Assembly: GCF_019097595.1 (NCBI RefSeq)
Contig: NC_080710.1
Span: forward strand, 17,845,780-17,909,779
Reading direction: 5' to 3'
DNA length: 64,000 bases
Source of the DNA: Hemibagrus wyckioides
Taxonomy: Eukaryota; Chordata; Actinopteri; Siluriformes; Bagridae
Under the pieces are notes generated by a model. It was given only the letters and a program-made list of their open reading frames with translations. It did not search any database and was not told the origin of the DNA. This document shows, piece by piece, positions 14,914 through 29,342 of this stretch. How positions within the stretch are numbered: position 1 is the stretch's first letter; every line of letters begins with the position of its first letter. Made by a program: the position numbers and the translations under genes.

Positions 14914-17525
14914 AGTTTTTGTTTAATCCTAGGGCCTTTGCTGGTTTAATAAGCCTTGTGTGCTTCTTATGTTATTGTATGTTATTGCTATTCTAGCAGT
15001 AATTCAGTGGTAAGCGGTTTTAGATCATAAATAAGCTAAAAGAAATCTGACGTATTGTTTTATTAACAGTGGCATGAAAAGACAGTGGAAAAGCTAAGAG
15101 TTGCAGAAAAAATGTCTGTAGTATTTATCAAAATGGGTATAAATATAATGCTTAGTTCCTGCCTTCCACTTCAGCTGTAAAATTTGATACTCAAGGCGTT
15201 CAAGTATTGATCAGTTTTCAGTGTGATCTAAGCATGATCATAACAGATTGATCATCTGTTAAAATGATGATTGCTTTCACACTGGCTTTCAAGTTTATTG
15301 CTCTTTATTGTTGCAGTGGAAATATCCAATTGAAGACCCTTTTATCCTTTTTTATGAAGAAAATCGCTGCTTTTCCTTATTCCTTTGCCTGCTGCTATGT
15401 GAAATATAAACACTGGGAAATCGGTGCCTCTTTTAAGTAAGTGTTTCCATTCAATGCAGAAATGAGTCTATTGTGCTATTATTGATTGTGTCGCTGCTGT
15501 GGTTGAGAAGAATATGTCACGGCTGCTGAGTGTACTATTGAACGCCGTGTCACACATGGGTTTGACACATGCTGCGGGCGGACACAGGGCATTGCTCACA
15601 AGACTGGTGCCCAGCCGAACCAGATCAGTCATTGCTGGCCTTCAGGCTAGAGGATACCAGGGCAGTCAAATAGAAGCTCAACTGTGAGACTATAATGAGC
15701 AAAGGTATAATATTAAGCACACATGAAACACATTACAATGGATGGTGTTTTTTTGTTGTTATTTTGGTTGAGCTTCAAAGCTACAGCTTAGAGACATTTA
15801 GAGGTTATTGATTAATGAAGGCATGTTATGTCATGTCTTTTGGTGACCTCTGAATTGTTAGTGATATTAGGGTGAAGTATATGTATGTTCATGTCCTTAT
15901 GAATGACATAGAAGCTATATAGTAATCACTAAGAGTAAAAGAAGTTACCCACATAACATTAGTAGATACCTATCCTCATGTATTTACATAAGATGAATAG
16001 CATGGCACATTAATTCTTAGGGTAGCGAACACAGTTAAATTTCTAAGACCTTCAGAAATAGTTTCTTTATAAAGGATTCCTAAAGACTTACATTTTCTCT
16101 TCACAATAAGCATAATCGATCATAATAATAATAAAAAACAATAATCGAGTGGTGCCACTTGTAGTTGGAGGAAAAGTTGGCTATGCCCTCTAACTTGTAG
16201 GACCAGGTATGTGGAAAAGGGCAGAAAGCTCTTTTCTCTGAATGTGTTAAACTCTGCTGTTATGCAGACGGTAGCTGCCTTTACATGTCTTGAAGGAAGC
16301 ATGTGTTATCCTTCACTGTCCCTGGTTGTTAGCTGTCATATGAGATGGGAGAGCTGGCTGGTGGAAATGGGGAAATTCTAAACAACAACAACAACAACTC
16401 AAAACAAAATCAAAAACAGTGAAAAAATATTCCAAGTTGATGTTGTGGTGGGTGAAATTGTAATTAAATGCTTAATCGCTCATTGTTAAGCAGGTGTTAT
16501 GTTTATATGAACCCAAATCCTAAAACAATGGGAAAGTAGATGTTAATGATCATGGCATAGGATTGTTATTTTTATAGTGTTTTGAGGATTAAAGCCCTAA
16601 AAGAGAAAGAGAGAGAGAGATTAAAAGAGACATCTCTTTAAAAGTCGGTCTAGAATCTTCAACATGAGTCTACTTCACTTCAGTACTCATCCAGCTTCAT
16701 ACTCCTCTAGTCATTTACTAGATCCGTTTTACTGCTCTTTTCACTTTCACTAATGTTTCCTCTACTTGTCTGCATTATCACACTGCATTATCATTTCATT
16801 GGAGCCAGAGGAAGGACTTTAGCCACAAATGTGCTCCTTCTGTGTGAAAAGATGGTTCCAAATGCAGGCTTCCAATTATAGAACATCCCTCTTAACTGAT
16901 AGTTATTAATTCCTTCAAACTCATTATGCCATGCAAAATAGGCTTCCCCCATGGGAGGAATATTAATGAAGGAGAAACTTTGCCACATTCTTGTTACCAT
17001 CACAGACCTTCTCTGTTTCTTTACACTCTGTGTTACTATATAGATAGAAAATATTATGAGATATTATTTAAAAGGGGAGTAATATATAGTATAACTGTAT
17101 ATTACTTGGCTGTGAAATCCACATATGAGCATATTTCCTGTCTATTCCATACACATCTGAGCCAACTAAATGTTAAGCTGTCCTTGTTTTTGTGGAGAAA
17201 ATAGGTTGCCTACTAGAAAGGAGAAGATATTGCAGTATGGTATGAAATGTATATGGGAGCACTGGACAAAATTTGTGCGTGACAACTTACTATGAAAGCT
17301 AATAAATTAATTTGATACATTTATTGGGAAAAATCTGCATTCACAGAAAGAAAACACAGAGCAGCTGTATTGTACAACTAGAACAATGCAACATTTGTCA
17401 GATTGCACTCTGTTGGTGATTCATTAACCGATTATTCTGCATAGCAGCCCTTAAGATCTAGTTGTGTTTTTTTATCAAATAAATTTTGAAACTTTACATA
17501 TCACATCAAGAAATGTGGTTTCATG

Positions 17526-17805
17526 GGGATGCAGTGGGATGTGTTTTGCCTCACAGCTCTGGGAATCATGGTTTGATTTTGGGCTTGAATTACTGTCTCT
17601 ATGGAGTTTCATGTGTTTCAAGTTTGTGTAGGTTTTTTTCCACCACCCAGGATCAAGGTGTGAATGTGTGTGCGAATGATGCCCTGTAGTGGAACAGCAT
17701 CCCATTCAGGGTATATTCCCACCTCATACCTAGTATTCCCTGGACAAGACATAAAGGATAAAGTGGTGAAGGAACGAATTAATGAATGGTTGAAATGAAT
17801 GAAAT
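17526..17805 (+). mobile_element. Degenerate tRNA-derived fish SINE
   Basis: The head reads gatgcagtgggatgtg and a weak B box reads tggtttgattttg (about 17569-17581). The body blocks tcaaggtgtgaatgtgtgtg and gcatcccattcagggtatat, and a tail drifting into aatgaatggttgaaatgaat, are typical of a common teleost tRNA-SINE family. Strong divergence shows it is old. Confidence 0.7.
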
Positions 17806-18149
17806 TACCTCAAGAGTTCCCTCTAAGTAGTGCAAATAAAAATGGAGTTCAGCTTTGCACTTACTTTACACTGAGCAAACAGGGGTAAATCACAGGCTGA
17901 TCCCAATAAAACACTTCAGTCTCTACTGGTCATGTCTTTCTGCTCCCTGAGACCTGAGCCACTGGCCAATCAGGTCCCATTGATTTAAGAGTCTCCAATA
18001 TGGCCAAGATCAAGTCATCTATTTTCTGTCAAAACAATTCTCAAGACAATGGCAGTGGTGTAGATGACTCTCTTGAAATGATGTACAAAAAAAATATGCA
18101 TTATAATATATTTTCACCTTTTTGTAATGGCTCTATTTCTGTACCCTGT

Positions 18150-18150
18150 A

Positions 18151-18216
<66 letters not shown>

Positions 18217-18268
18217 TATTTTTTTTTTTAAATATATATTATTTTATTTATTTATTTATTTATTTTTT
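18150..18268. repeat. (AT)n, poly-T and (TTTA)n block upstream of exon 2
   Basis: AT dinucleotides (18150-18208) run into a T-rich stretch and then about six TTTA units. The block ends about 100 bp before the exon 2 acceptor. It keeps all frames open and so produces a spurious long reading frame into exon 2. Confidence 0.95.
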
Positions 18269-18369
18269 GAACAACAAAAAAAATCCTTGTTTAATAAAGG
18301 AATCATTAAGCATAATGCCTAAATGTGAAATTAAACCAGTTTTCTCTCTTTTTTTCTCTTTCATTCTAG

Positions 18370-18537
18370 GAGGAATATTTGAATCCATTGAAAGTGGACC
18401 ATCTGGTGCTGAGGAGCTAGCCTTTAAGTTTGCTTTAAATACAATCAACAGAAACAGAACCCTACTGCCAAACACAACACTAACATATGACATCCAAAGG
18501 ATAAACATCCATGACAGTTTTGAGGCTTCCAGAAAAG
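18370..18537 (+). CDS. grik2: Kainate receptor GluK2, coding exon 2 (start of amino-terminal domain)
   Basis: This exon encodes the first part of the mature extracellular amino-terminal domain (ATD) of a kainate-type ionotropic glutamate receptor, the domain that drives subunit assembly at synapses. It is preceded by a pyrimidine-rich acceptor ending ttctag and followed by the donor gtatgc. The translation begins [18 protein letters not shown] and ends HDSFEASRK. The ESGPxGAEELAF pattern favours GluK2 over GluK1 or GluK3. Two N-glycosylation sequons, NRT and NTT, are present. The 168-bp length and phase 1 at both ends fit the vertebrate gene structure. The first codon is completed by exon 1, which is not in the window, so the signal peptide and start codon are missing here. 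Paralogue assignment rests on remembered family sequences. Kainate receptor identity is near certain. Confidence 0.93.
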
Positions 18538-19266
<729 letters not shown>

Positions 19267-20939
19267 TAGTAGCCCTTGTCCTCTACAGGCTCTTAAGCAG
19301 CTTTATCTTTCCCAAACCTGAATCTGAGTTATAGCATGGGATTTTAAACGATTTTTGTCTGATCTTTGGAGTAGCCAAAGCCCCAGGATGACAGGTTCTG
19401 TTATAACAGCAGGTGCACATACCTCAGCAGTCAGGCTACATATGCCATATGCCAGGGTTCAGCTTAGTAGCCAGCAGACAGGACATCTTGCCAGCTTTCC
19501 TGGAGTGTATATACAGGATTTCTTCAAGCTCCCTGTAGCCTACAGCCATTCTGCAATTCATCGCTCTTATTTTATATTCACTTTACAGTAGGCCTGCTTG
19601 CACAACATTGTTCTATGCCATGGACAATGCAACACTGTTCTATGCAATGATAACATGCTAGCAGACTTGTCTAGAGCAGGAAATGTAAGGTCACATTGCC
19701 TATGGCATTGAGTTTTGCTGCAGGCACTGAGGTCTCCTGGCAGAGTCTGAACTTCAAGATAGAATTGATCACTGTGTTTTTTCAATGCTTAGATTAATTA
19801 AGGGATAAATGGACATGGCCAACTTTCACCGGGGTTAATAGTGCCTTGATTTTCTGTCACAAGTCCTGGATATGTGAGTGTAACACCAGCTGAGGACCAA
19901 GAGCCACTTGTGCAGATATGCTGCACAACATGCAAGAGCCTTTCATTGTGAGAGGGAAGTAATAAAGATGTGCCTTGCTAGTTGCATGGATGAGTCCACC
20001 TGTAATTAGAATTCATGAATTAGCTATGTTTGCTGCTAGATTAATAGCTCATTCAAGCATAATGGTTAACCATGAACAAACACCTAAACAAGCAGATCAA
20101 TAGACATTACTGCATTCATCTAATGTCTTAACTTTATATATTGGAGAAGCAGAGCAGGCAGGACTAGTCTCAACCTGCCATCCTAAAGCTCTGTCCTCCA
20201 TGAGAGATTGCTGAATGTAAAATTATTCATACGAGGGATAGGCCGGTATGCGGACTGTCTAGAAGCAGAAAGAAACGACCCTTTTCATCTCGTCTGTTCT
20301 TATCATGGCAGTACAGAGTGACACTTCCCAAACCAAACATAAGCCCTGTTTGAGACCTTTGAAACTGGAAACATGACTTTAAAATTTGCCTTTGAAATGC
20401 TCCCTTTTTTCCCCTTGTATTAAGCTGAGGTTCCCTCTGAGAGGGAGCATATAACTACAGGCCAGAACAATAAAATGGAATTGGCTATACACACTGCACT
20501 GTGGCATACTTTTTTCCTTAGCAGAAAGGTAATTTACTGTGTCCCCAAAGCATGTAATTCATTTATATGTGTGTTTGACCCACATCAATTACTTTTTTCT
20601 CTGCTAAATTGCGTAAAGGTCAGTATAGACTACAGACTAACAGTAAGGCTGACTGAAGACAGAGCTTGATTGTGTGGCTGAAGGTGTAATAGACTTGCAG
20701 TATAAAGTTATCCTGGATGATTAGATGCACTAGGAGTTTACACTTACAACATGGTACAGTATATGGTACATAATATATTTCAAATAAATACTGTAAAATG
20801 AGTATCACAATCATGTACATATTAAAACACCTTAAAGCAAATTATAATCGTATCATGGTTGTGTTTACATTTAGGTGTCTGTGATGACTGGATTTGCTTT
20901 ACTGATTGGTTAGGTCTACGTTATGTAATATATATATTC

Positions 20940-20941
<2 letters not shown>

Positions 20942-20993
<52 letters not shown>
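20942..20993. repeat. (AT)n microsatellite
   Basis: Uninterrupted AT repeat, about 52 bp. Confidence 0.97.
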
Positions 20994-20996
<3 letters not shown>

Positions 20997-21071
20997 ATGC
21001 ATGAATAGCTTTATTTAGTTCAACGACAATACCATTACATATATACAAAGTTACAACAATGACAATATATT

Positions 21072-21075
<4 letters not shown>

Positions 21076-21103
<28 letters not shown>
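21076..21103. repeat. (TG)n microsatellite
   Basis: Uninterrupted TG repeat. Confidence 0.96.
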
Positions 21104-21104
<1 letters not shown>

Positions 21105-24100
21105 TTACATAGGCTAAAGCTGAGTGTTTGAAATATACTTCAAGCTTGAGGCAAGAGCTTGAATTGAGACAAGCGCTGCTGGAGTGCACCCAATGTCTCC
21201 TAGGACCCCTTCAGTAATCTGTTTCAATTTGATCTGTGTGAGTGCACCAAACCAGCGGTGCCATTCACAGTAATGAAGGAGCTAGCCCATCATATGCTTG
21301 GCTAGTGTTCCCTAGATTGTTTAGAGTGTCACGCTGCCATTTTTCCTAAGTGGCATTGTAATTTAAGGCTTCTGCATTTGTGCCCTAATAAGTGCTTTGA
21401 TGATTTCATCTCTATAAAAGAGCCATTTTCACGAATACTCGTAATGACATTTTAATGAACATTTCCACAATTTGCGGTTCTTCCGTCTCGCTTGTTAAAT
21501 ACAGCCTTGCCGTAGTTTGTTCTAAATCAGCGTTTTACCAAAAATAAAATGATGCCAATTTTAATTACTGCTAAAAGCCCATGCTAAAGCAAAATGTCCT
21601 TGAAAGACTTACTTTGGTGTAAAGATGCTCTAATAAGGTGTTGACATCTTAGATTAAAAAAAAAGACAGCGCCTTATGGTATAACCAGCAGAGTGTCTAT
21701 GTGGTACGTTGACAAGATGTTTAAGTATACACCAGGCATGACACTGTGGTGCAGATGTTCTTCTAGACTCGCTAAACGTCTTGTGGATATGCTCACCACT
21801 CCAGCCAAGGCAGCAGTTTGGTGGAAATTCTCTCTTCACCCTCTCGTTCGCCGACATTGCCGACTGCTTATTTTCAACTCTACTGCTGCTGAATGTGAAA
21901 ATGGGAATGAAAAATTACTGAGAGAATGCATGCATGCATGTGTGTAATTTCCACAAAGTAGAATGCCTCTGCCCTTCATACTGCCTATTAAAACCTGTGA
22001 CCGGAAACTTGCTTTAATCTGCCTGCAATTTGTTCAACACGTTTAATTGAACTTAAATAAGGCTGCCCATGCAGCAAGGGGGCTACCTTCATGTCTGACC
22101 TGTATATCTGCAGCTGGCATTCACTTTTCTTTTTGTTTCTTAAATATTTAAGACTGTAACACTGCAGTGTTGTTGACAGCAGAATCTTTTGCTTAATCTG
22201 CATCCATTAAGGTACATTCACTGTGTTTCAGGCAGTGTTTTTAAATGGTTTGGGAGGGAACATTTAGACAATGTTGCCTTCTCACATACATTTCACATCA
22301 AAAGCTTTTATGTTTCTTACTCAAGAGCCTTCTAATAAACAAGGGAAGAAATGTCCACTGTGAGTTAAATATGGAGCTTAGAGCAGGCTTCTTAATACAG
22401 ATCAGTGGTGACAACGGATCTTTTCCTTTGTGCTCCTGCCATGTTTTCTGTGAGCATCTACGTGTACTGTTTTACCCTGACAGGGCAGAGAGAATGAGGA
22501 GGCATGACAGGATAGCAACAAAAAAAAACAAAGATACCCAGACCAAAAGAAACTGATTATTTTAGTGAATTGGTGTCATAGGAGGTGACAAAGCTACGAC
22601 TTAACTAAGTGCAGTACAGTGATCTCTGCAGTATCTGGGGTGCACCTCTATATATCTTACATAGCATAAATCAATGACTGGACCTCAGAGCACTTCCAGC
22701 ACATGCCGGACTTATGTGTTTAGTATTAGAGAAATGTTGGCTGCTCAGCATTAAACAATGGCATCTATTAGCACATTTTTGTGTACAATGTACACCTGTG
22801 AAAATGTCATTGCATTCATTTGCTGCCATGACTGACAGCTCGATTCAGGAAACCGGTGTCACCTTTAATTATTACAGAGGCCAAAAAATGAAATTTGCAC
22901 CTGTTCTGTTGTTCCCGTGTTCAACATTGAATTACTGGTGATTAATGTCTCATATGAAAGTAGACACTCAGGGCATTTCATAAGTTTAATTTTTTATAAG
23001 TATTTCTGTTATTACCCAGCCTACTAGGGGGAATTTTTTTTAATAAAATATAAATAATATAGGATATAGAAAATATTCAAACAAATATTTATATCTTTAA
23101 AATGGTGATATCAAACCCATTTCTATTTTTTTTCCAACCACCAAAATTATTTTTGAGACAAAAAAACATCTCAAAGCCAGCAGTGTCCTGACTAATTTTA
23201 TATCAGACTTGCAGCGGTAAAGTAATTCGCTTGTTTATATTGATTGAAAATGTCTGATAAGTCAATTTCAATTCCGCTGGTGGAATGGAAGGCCTGTGTA
23301 CTGCTAAAAAAGGGTTAATGTAATGTTTAAGATTTTTGTACAATGGTACATGTTCACGGCTTTACAAGATACTGTATGTTTCCATCATCTGTGTAATAGA
23401 CTACCATGGCTGAACAGTCGTAAAAGAGTAAAAGACTGACCATAATCTTCAAGGGCTACACTGAGTCCTGATGGGAATATCACATCTCTTGAGTTAGTCT
23501 CAGCTCATGATTTGGCTCAGCTTGTCAATAAAAGTTGACACTTTCAGCTCCTAAATGACTCAGTTTTTCTTCTTTTTTTATTTCTAAACCAGATGACATT
23601 TCACAATATTATGACTGGTGTTTTTTTCTATGGCTGAAATTCTTTCATGTAATCTTACTCTAACTTGAATTTAATACAAGAATCCTTTCACTACCTTTAT
23701 TGTGCTTGCTGTAGCTGGGCTTTGTTAAAAAAATTAATCTATATTTTCTCCAATAACTGCTTGTGTCCCATCATAACCACGTACATCTTTGCCTGATACA
23801 CACAGTCAAACACACACCTTACCATTCACACTGTTTAGCTGTTGAAAGAGGTTTCCATGTTAGAATTTAGACTAAACTGCACTGCAAGAGTAACATGGGC
23901 AACAGGTTAATGAGTTGGATCACTTTAGTTGGATAGCTAATGTTATACTGTAGCATTAAAGTAAATTTAGCATAAAACATTAATGCACCTTGCCATAGAT
24001 TCTGCAAGTATCTGAGTCTCTCAAGAACTGGTCTCTCTAATCCAAAAATCTATAGACAGGAATCGTTTGTAATCAAAGATCAGTCCAGAAAACACTAAGA

Positions 24101-24370
24101 TCAGGATTACATTAGTGTAGGAAAAAAAATAGGCAGAAACAGAGAGCAATGGACAATGATGAAGAGTGAGAGTATAGCAGTCTGGAAATTTCAGAGAGGG
24201 ATGAATTTCATTAAAATTAAACTCATCCATCCATTCATAAGGGCTTCCTTATCTTCTTCTAATTAAAGTGGAGGGAATCAAATGAATGCAGAGTATAATT
24301 TCAATTATTCTAGATCCATACTTGTAATGTGTATGTTGAAACTCTGAGCCAACTCTCTGAATGATAGTAA

Positions 24371-24739
<369 letters not shown>

Positions 24740-26753
24740 TAAAAACAATCTTGCTCATTAGTCCAATATTGCAAAAATTTTTCATTTTTTATACACATTA
24801 ATACTGAAAATGGACCTTTTTAATCCAAAGCTTCAGTATCAGACAAAACAAGACTTAATCATTCAAACCCAGCTAAATGTTGTCATGTTTTAGAAGAGAT
24901 CATTAAATATTAAAGATATCATGATTCACTCTTACAGCAAGATTTCTAATCCATTATCTGAATATAAGAAGTGTAATAAAGGTCAAATGTGCTCATCCAA
25001 GCCATTTGTATTTCTAACAAGAAACATCATAGTGTCCTAGTTTCCTCTATACAATTTCTAGGCAACTATTTATCTATTTTTGTTTTCCACTGTGAGACTG
25101 TGGGATTGCTGACAGTAAGTATTACTTATGCTATGATTAATATGCTTCTGAATGAGGCTCAGTCCTCCTCTAAGTCACTCTACTGGCCACGTGGTATGGT
25201 GAAGCCCCTTGGCACTGGAAGCCCCTTGGCATGCTTGGAGGCCAAGAAAACAAAACTGGCATCAGGAGGTGAAGGGCTTTTGCCATCCAACGTTTAAAAT
25301 GAGGATGTGGCCAGTTGTTTTCTCTCTGAGACCCTGCTCACAGATGGCACACAGTCAGAATTAGGCATAGCTAAGCAAGTGTGTTAAACACGTGAGACAA
25401 ATATGGGGCAATAATATGCCTTATATGACTTTCTGGTGATTCTTGCACTTCTTGTTTTCCTTTGCAAGAGAATTTTAAATATGCTTCGACTGCTGAACTA
25501 TTGTCCCAAAGCCATATGGCTTAAAGGGTGAGGATGCACAGTCTTAGACACTGTAAGAGACACTGTTATCATCAAGTCCATTGTAATGATCAACTGTAAG
25601 AAAATTCTAGTAGTTAAGACAAATCTAGTATTTATCAGAATTTGCTGATTTTAGTTTTAATCATGTTTAAAATATAGGATGCATAAAATAAGATACTGGA
25701 GCAGTTTGTTTCTATTAAACACCACGTTGATTGTTTTATTGGGCTTTTAAATATCATTGGTAATTTGGGAGGTGTGAAGTGTGTTAGGAGTGCCACTCAG
25801 ACACTGATTTACTAATGCTTTGTGTGTAAAAACATTTTTTTGTAAAAAAGCCTTTTTGTTCAGAGGTTTGCACCTAGCATATTTGTATAATAGCATATCT
25901 TGTCCATTTTGTTTGCTTGCTATAATGTGCAATATATATGTGCAATGTATATGCAATTTGGAGCGTTTCTGATTACAACTGCAAAATACGGGTCGTATTG
26001 ATGCAAATTAGTTTATTTTTACACCGACACAGTGGGAAGTCAAGAATGAGAAGTAAAATGGCCAACGGGCAGGTATTAAATTTGTGGAAACCTTTTTCTG
26101 CCAGTTGAGGTTGAATAAAACTTTTATTAATTTGTGGAAACTTTGTCCCAGTATCTTAACAATAGCTTAATGTTAATGTAAAAGTGGTTTCATATTAGGT
26201 AAATATTAGTTACATGTACACATGTCAATCCCATTAGCATGTGCAAATTAGTATGAGGAAACACCCCACTGTAACATTTTGGGATAATCTTCCATTGTTA
26301 AATCTTCCATTTACTTATGCTTTAAGAACAGAAAGCACACACCTGTCTACACTCTTTTATTTTGCATTCATATTGTATATTTTGAAGTCTACAGCTATTA
26401 TACATCACACAGTTGTGTATAATAAATGTGTGGCAGGTTTCAGTCTTCTCAAAGTCTCTGAGATGTGAACATGCAGCACATGCAAAAGCTTGATTTCCAT
26501 ACTGGGCAACACTTCATATAACATGTTTGTGAATTCACTAATGAATAATTCTTTAATAGTATATACACACATTCCTAATGACATGCTCTATCATAAAAAA
26601 AACATTTAATAATGCTTAAATTCTGAATATGTAATGATTTATTAAAGTCTATTATTGTCATGTATTGATGATTATTTGAAATGTTACAGTGGATTGTTTC
26701 CTCACACTTTGTGCATGTAGACATTTATGCAGTTATACCTGCAACATCAACTG

Positions 26754-26958
26754 GGGGTGTGGTAGCTTAGTGTTTAATGCACTGGACTACTGATGGTAAG
26801 GTTATGAGTTTGAATCCCAGGTCCAACAAGCTACCACTGCTGTGCCCCTGAGCAAGGCCCTTAATGCTTAACTGCTCAGTTAAGTATAAAACGCGATAAA
26901 AATGTAAGTTGCTTTGGATAAGGGAGTCCTGCTAAATGACCGAATTGTAAATGTAAAC
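26754..26958 (+). mobile_element. tRNA-derived SINE with L2-type tail
   Basis: An A box lies in ggtagcttagtgtttaatgc and a B box in gagtttgaatccc (26807-26819). The body contains cccctgagcaaggccctta. The 3' end, ttgctttggataagggagtc followed by ctgctaaatgac and tgtaaatgtaaac, matches the L2-clade LINE tail shared by many fish SINEs, which lets them use the LINE reverse transcriptase. Confidence 0.8.
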
Positions 26959-28312
26959 TATACACACAGCTTTGTCAGATTAGTGATCTTTAATTGAGAT
27001 TTTTGTAAATCAGAAGACATACGAGAATTTGCCAAATTAACGCTTGAGTTGTGAGGCTGTAAGATACAGTATTCATTTGTGCCCAGCTGAAATTAAATGA
27101 ACCGTTGTTGGTGTTTACTCAACATGTGAGTGTCAGTCCAACACTGGGGATTTTGCTGTGTACACCGCTGATATGAATGCAGCTTTCTGTATATGAAAGG
27201 GTCCCCTCCATCAGCCACAATTGTCTCCTGGAGTTTTTGCAGTCCACCTGGACACTTAGCCGCCTGACACAAGCTGCAATTACTGTCCTGACCCTGAGCC
27301 ATTCTATTCGCCCTCGCCTTTTCCTCGCTATAATAATAATCTGTGATTCATAATCTGTTCAGCGCTCTGTTCTGCTGTAGCACTCACCTGCTCATCTACA
27401 AGTGCTGGTTTATGCTGCATGGCACACAGCCAGACTGGCTAATGGCAGCCCTACACCAACGCAGTCCAGAATTGCACCCACTGTAATGCCAACAGCGATG
27501 AGTGCACCACTAACATTTCCATTTGCGTTGGTACAAAAGCAGGAGGGCAGCTTTAGCCTACTTGTGTGTGTATTGCTGCCGTTCCAGCCAGCTGCTCTTT
27601 CTGAGTGGAGCCTCCTGAATTTTTCATGCCGCCCCCAAGAGGCACGCTGATGAACTGAATGATTGGAACAGATCAGACACTTAAGCTCGCCGATTGTTGC
27701 TGTATCGTTCCGCAGCACAACAGCTTGGACCACAAGCTAATTAGCATTATGGATTGAGCCATCTATCTGTCTGTGAGGGATGCTAGCAAAATGCAGGTTT
27801 GGGTTGGAGAGTAAACCTGAGAGCTCGTTATCATTATGGAGACATACTGAAGAAGAGCCAAATCAAATCCCATCTGCTCGGTTGTTAGATTACTCAGTCC
27901 CAGAACCCGCTGGCTGTAAACAGGAAATCCACACTCATACCTCATGCATTTCAGCAGCTCTACTCTGTAAATGAAAAAAAAAAAAGCAAACTGTAGTTAT
28001 TAAGTGCAGGTGACTGTTCTAGAGGGACAGAAAGGAGGGGGTGTGCTTCAGAGGATAGAGGACAGACATTATTTAATTCGACTCTGGCTTAATTCATATT
28101 TCAATTCATAAACAATACTGCAGTACAGAAAAAATGCAGTATTTTCCATTGTGATTTCCATATAATGATTTGTTTCAGATTTATACCATAGCAGCAATAT
28201 TGCTGCTGTAAATTTTATACATATACACAGACCGGCCATAACATAAAAACCACATACCTAATATTGTGTAGGTCTCCTTTGTGTAACTAAAACAGCTCTG
28301 ACTTGTTTAGGT

Positions 28313-28656
28313 TCAAACTCTGCAAGACCTCTGCAGGTGTGGCAGCAGATCCTTTAAGTCCTGTAAACTGTGAGGTAGGTCTCTATAGGTCAGACTTGTT
28401 TGTCCAGCACATCCCTCAATGTTTGCAGGGCGCATTATCCTGCTGAAAGAGGCCTCTGACATTAGGGAATACCATGAAAGAGTGTACTGCAACAATGTTT
28501 AGGTAGGTGGTATGTGGAAAAGTAACATCCGCATGAATGCCAGGACTTAAGGTTTTGCAACAGAACATTGCCAAGAGCATCACACTGCCTCCACCAGCTT
28601 CTTGCCTTCTTATCATAGTGCATACTGGTACCATTTCTCCCCCAGGTAAGCAACAC

Positions 28657-28687
<31 letters not shown>

Positions 28688-28981
28688 TGGCCATGCACTT
28701 GATGTAAAAGAAAGCATGACTCATCAGACCAGGCCAGCTTCCTCCGTTGTTTCATGGTCCAATTCGGATGCTCATTGTTGGTGCTTTCAGCAGTGGACAC
28801 AAGTCATCATGGGCACTCTGACCGATCTGCAGCTACACAGCTCTGTACACACCAGACAGTAATGCACTGTGTTCTGACATATTTCTATCACAGCCAGCAT
28901 CAGCATTAGCTCTTCTGTGGGATCGGACCAGATGGGTCTGCCTTCACTCTCCGTGCACATCAGTGAGCCTTGGGAGCTCAT
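28313..28981 (-). pseudogene. Tc1 transposase remnant
   Basis: Within the intron 4 Tc1 element, three overlapping frames on the minus strand can be matched by eye to parts of a Tc1 transposase. These are the region before the catalytic core (RSVRVPM), the WSDESCFLLHQVHGHV region and the VMLLAMF to LFQQDNAPC region. Frameshifts lie between the pieces. The sequence jumps from QQDNAPC to the LQDLKDLL region, so the third acidic catalytic residue is lost. It is a dead gene with no relation to grik2 function beyond its position. Confidence 0.82.
28653..28683. repeat. (CA)n inside Tc1 transposase remnant
   Basis: The tract lies where the element normally has a short CA/CG-rich coding stretch, so it probably expanded after insertion. 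Confidence 0.93.
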
Positions 28982-29303
28982 GAACCTGTCATCAGTTCAA
29001 AGGTTCTCCTTCCCTGCACCACTTTTGATAGATACTAATTCTGCATACCAGGAACACCCGAAAAGACATGCTGTTTTGGAGATGCTCTGACCTAGTTGTC
29101 TAGCCATTACAATTTGGACCTTGTCAAAGTCACTCAGATCTTTTTACTTGCCCATTTGTGTTTCTTCCAAGACATCAACTTTGAGAACTGACTGTTCACT
29201 TTCTGTGTAATGTATTCCAATCCTTGACAGGTGCCATTATAACGAGATAATCAATGTTATTCTCTTCACCTGTGAGTGGATTTAATGTTATAGGTGATTG
29301 GTG

Positions 29304-29306
<3 letters not shown>

Positions 29307-29336
<30 letters not shown>
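29307..29336. repeat. (CT)n polypyrimidine tract of exon 5
   Basis: The TC repeat starts directly after the Tc1 end and forms the bulk of the polypyrimidine tract of the exon 5 acceptor at 29354-29355. Confidence 0.95.

Positions 29337-29342
<6 letters not shown>

Larger units (their letters stand above)
1..18369 (+). other. grik2: 3' part of grik2 intron 1
   Basis: This is non-coding sequence upstream of exon 2. No exon with a start codon and signal peptide followed by a suitable donor was found on either strand, so exon 1 probably lies upstream of the window. The stretch holds a GGACA tandem repeat (1057-1095), a 36-bp minisatellite (3757-3871), several CA and GA microsatellites, a Mermaid-like SINE (14578-14913), a second SINE (17526-17805) and an AT/T-rich block just before exon 2. 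The rest is unique-looking AT-rich sequence in which I see no gene. Confidence 0.75.
28226..29303 (-). mobile_element. Degenerate Tc1-like DNA transposon in intron 4
   Basis: The ends form imperfect terminal inverted repeats: left acagaccggccataacat and right the reverse complement of atgttataggtgattggtgt. Each end sits next to TA, the usual Tc1 target duplication. The minus strand encodes broken pieces of a DD34E transposase. A fragment with the WSDES motif carries the first catalytic Asp. A QQDNAPC motif carries the second. The segment that should carry the third catalytic residue (the PIEHLW-type motif) is deleted. Several frameshifts break the frame, and a CA microsatellite (28653-28683) has grown inside the coding part. 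At about 1.08 kb the element is shorter than a full Tc1 copy. It cannot encode an active transposase. Confidence 0.85.

Noticed and set aside
26754..26830. tRNA-like promoter boxes
   Set aside because: Part of a SINE with an L2-type tail, not a functional tRNA gene.
27410..27733. 107-codon minus-strand frame in intron 4
   Set aside because: It overlaps an 82-codon frame on the other strand, has no recognisable domain, and has no supporting splice or promoter signals. It may reflect locally higher GC.
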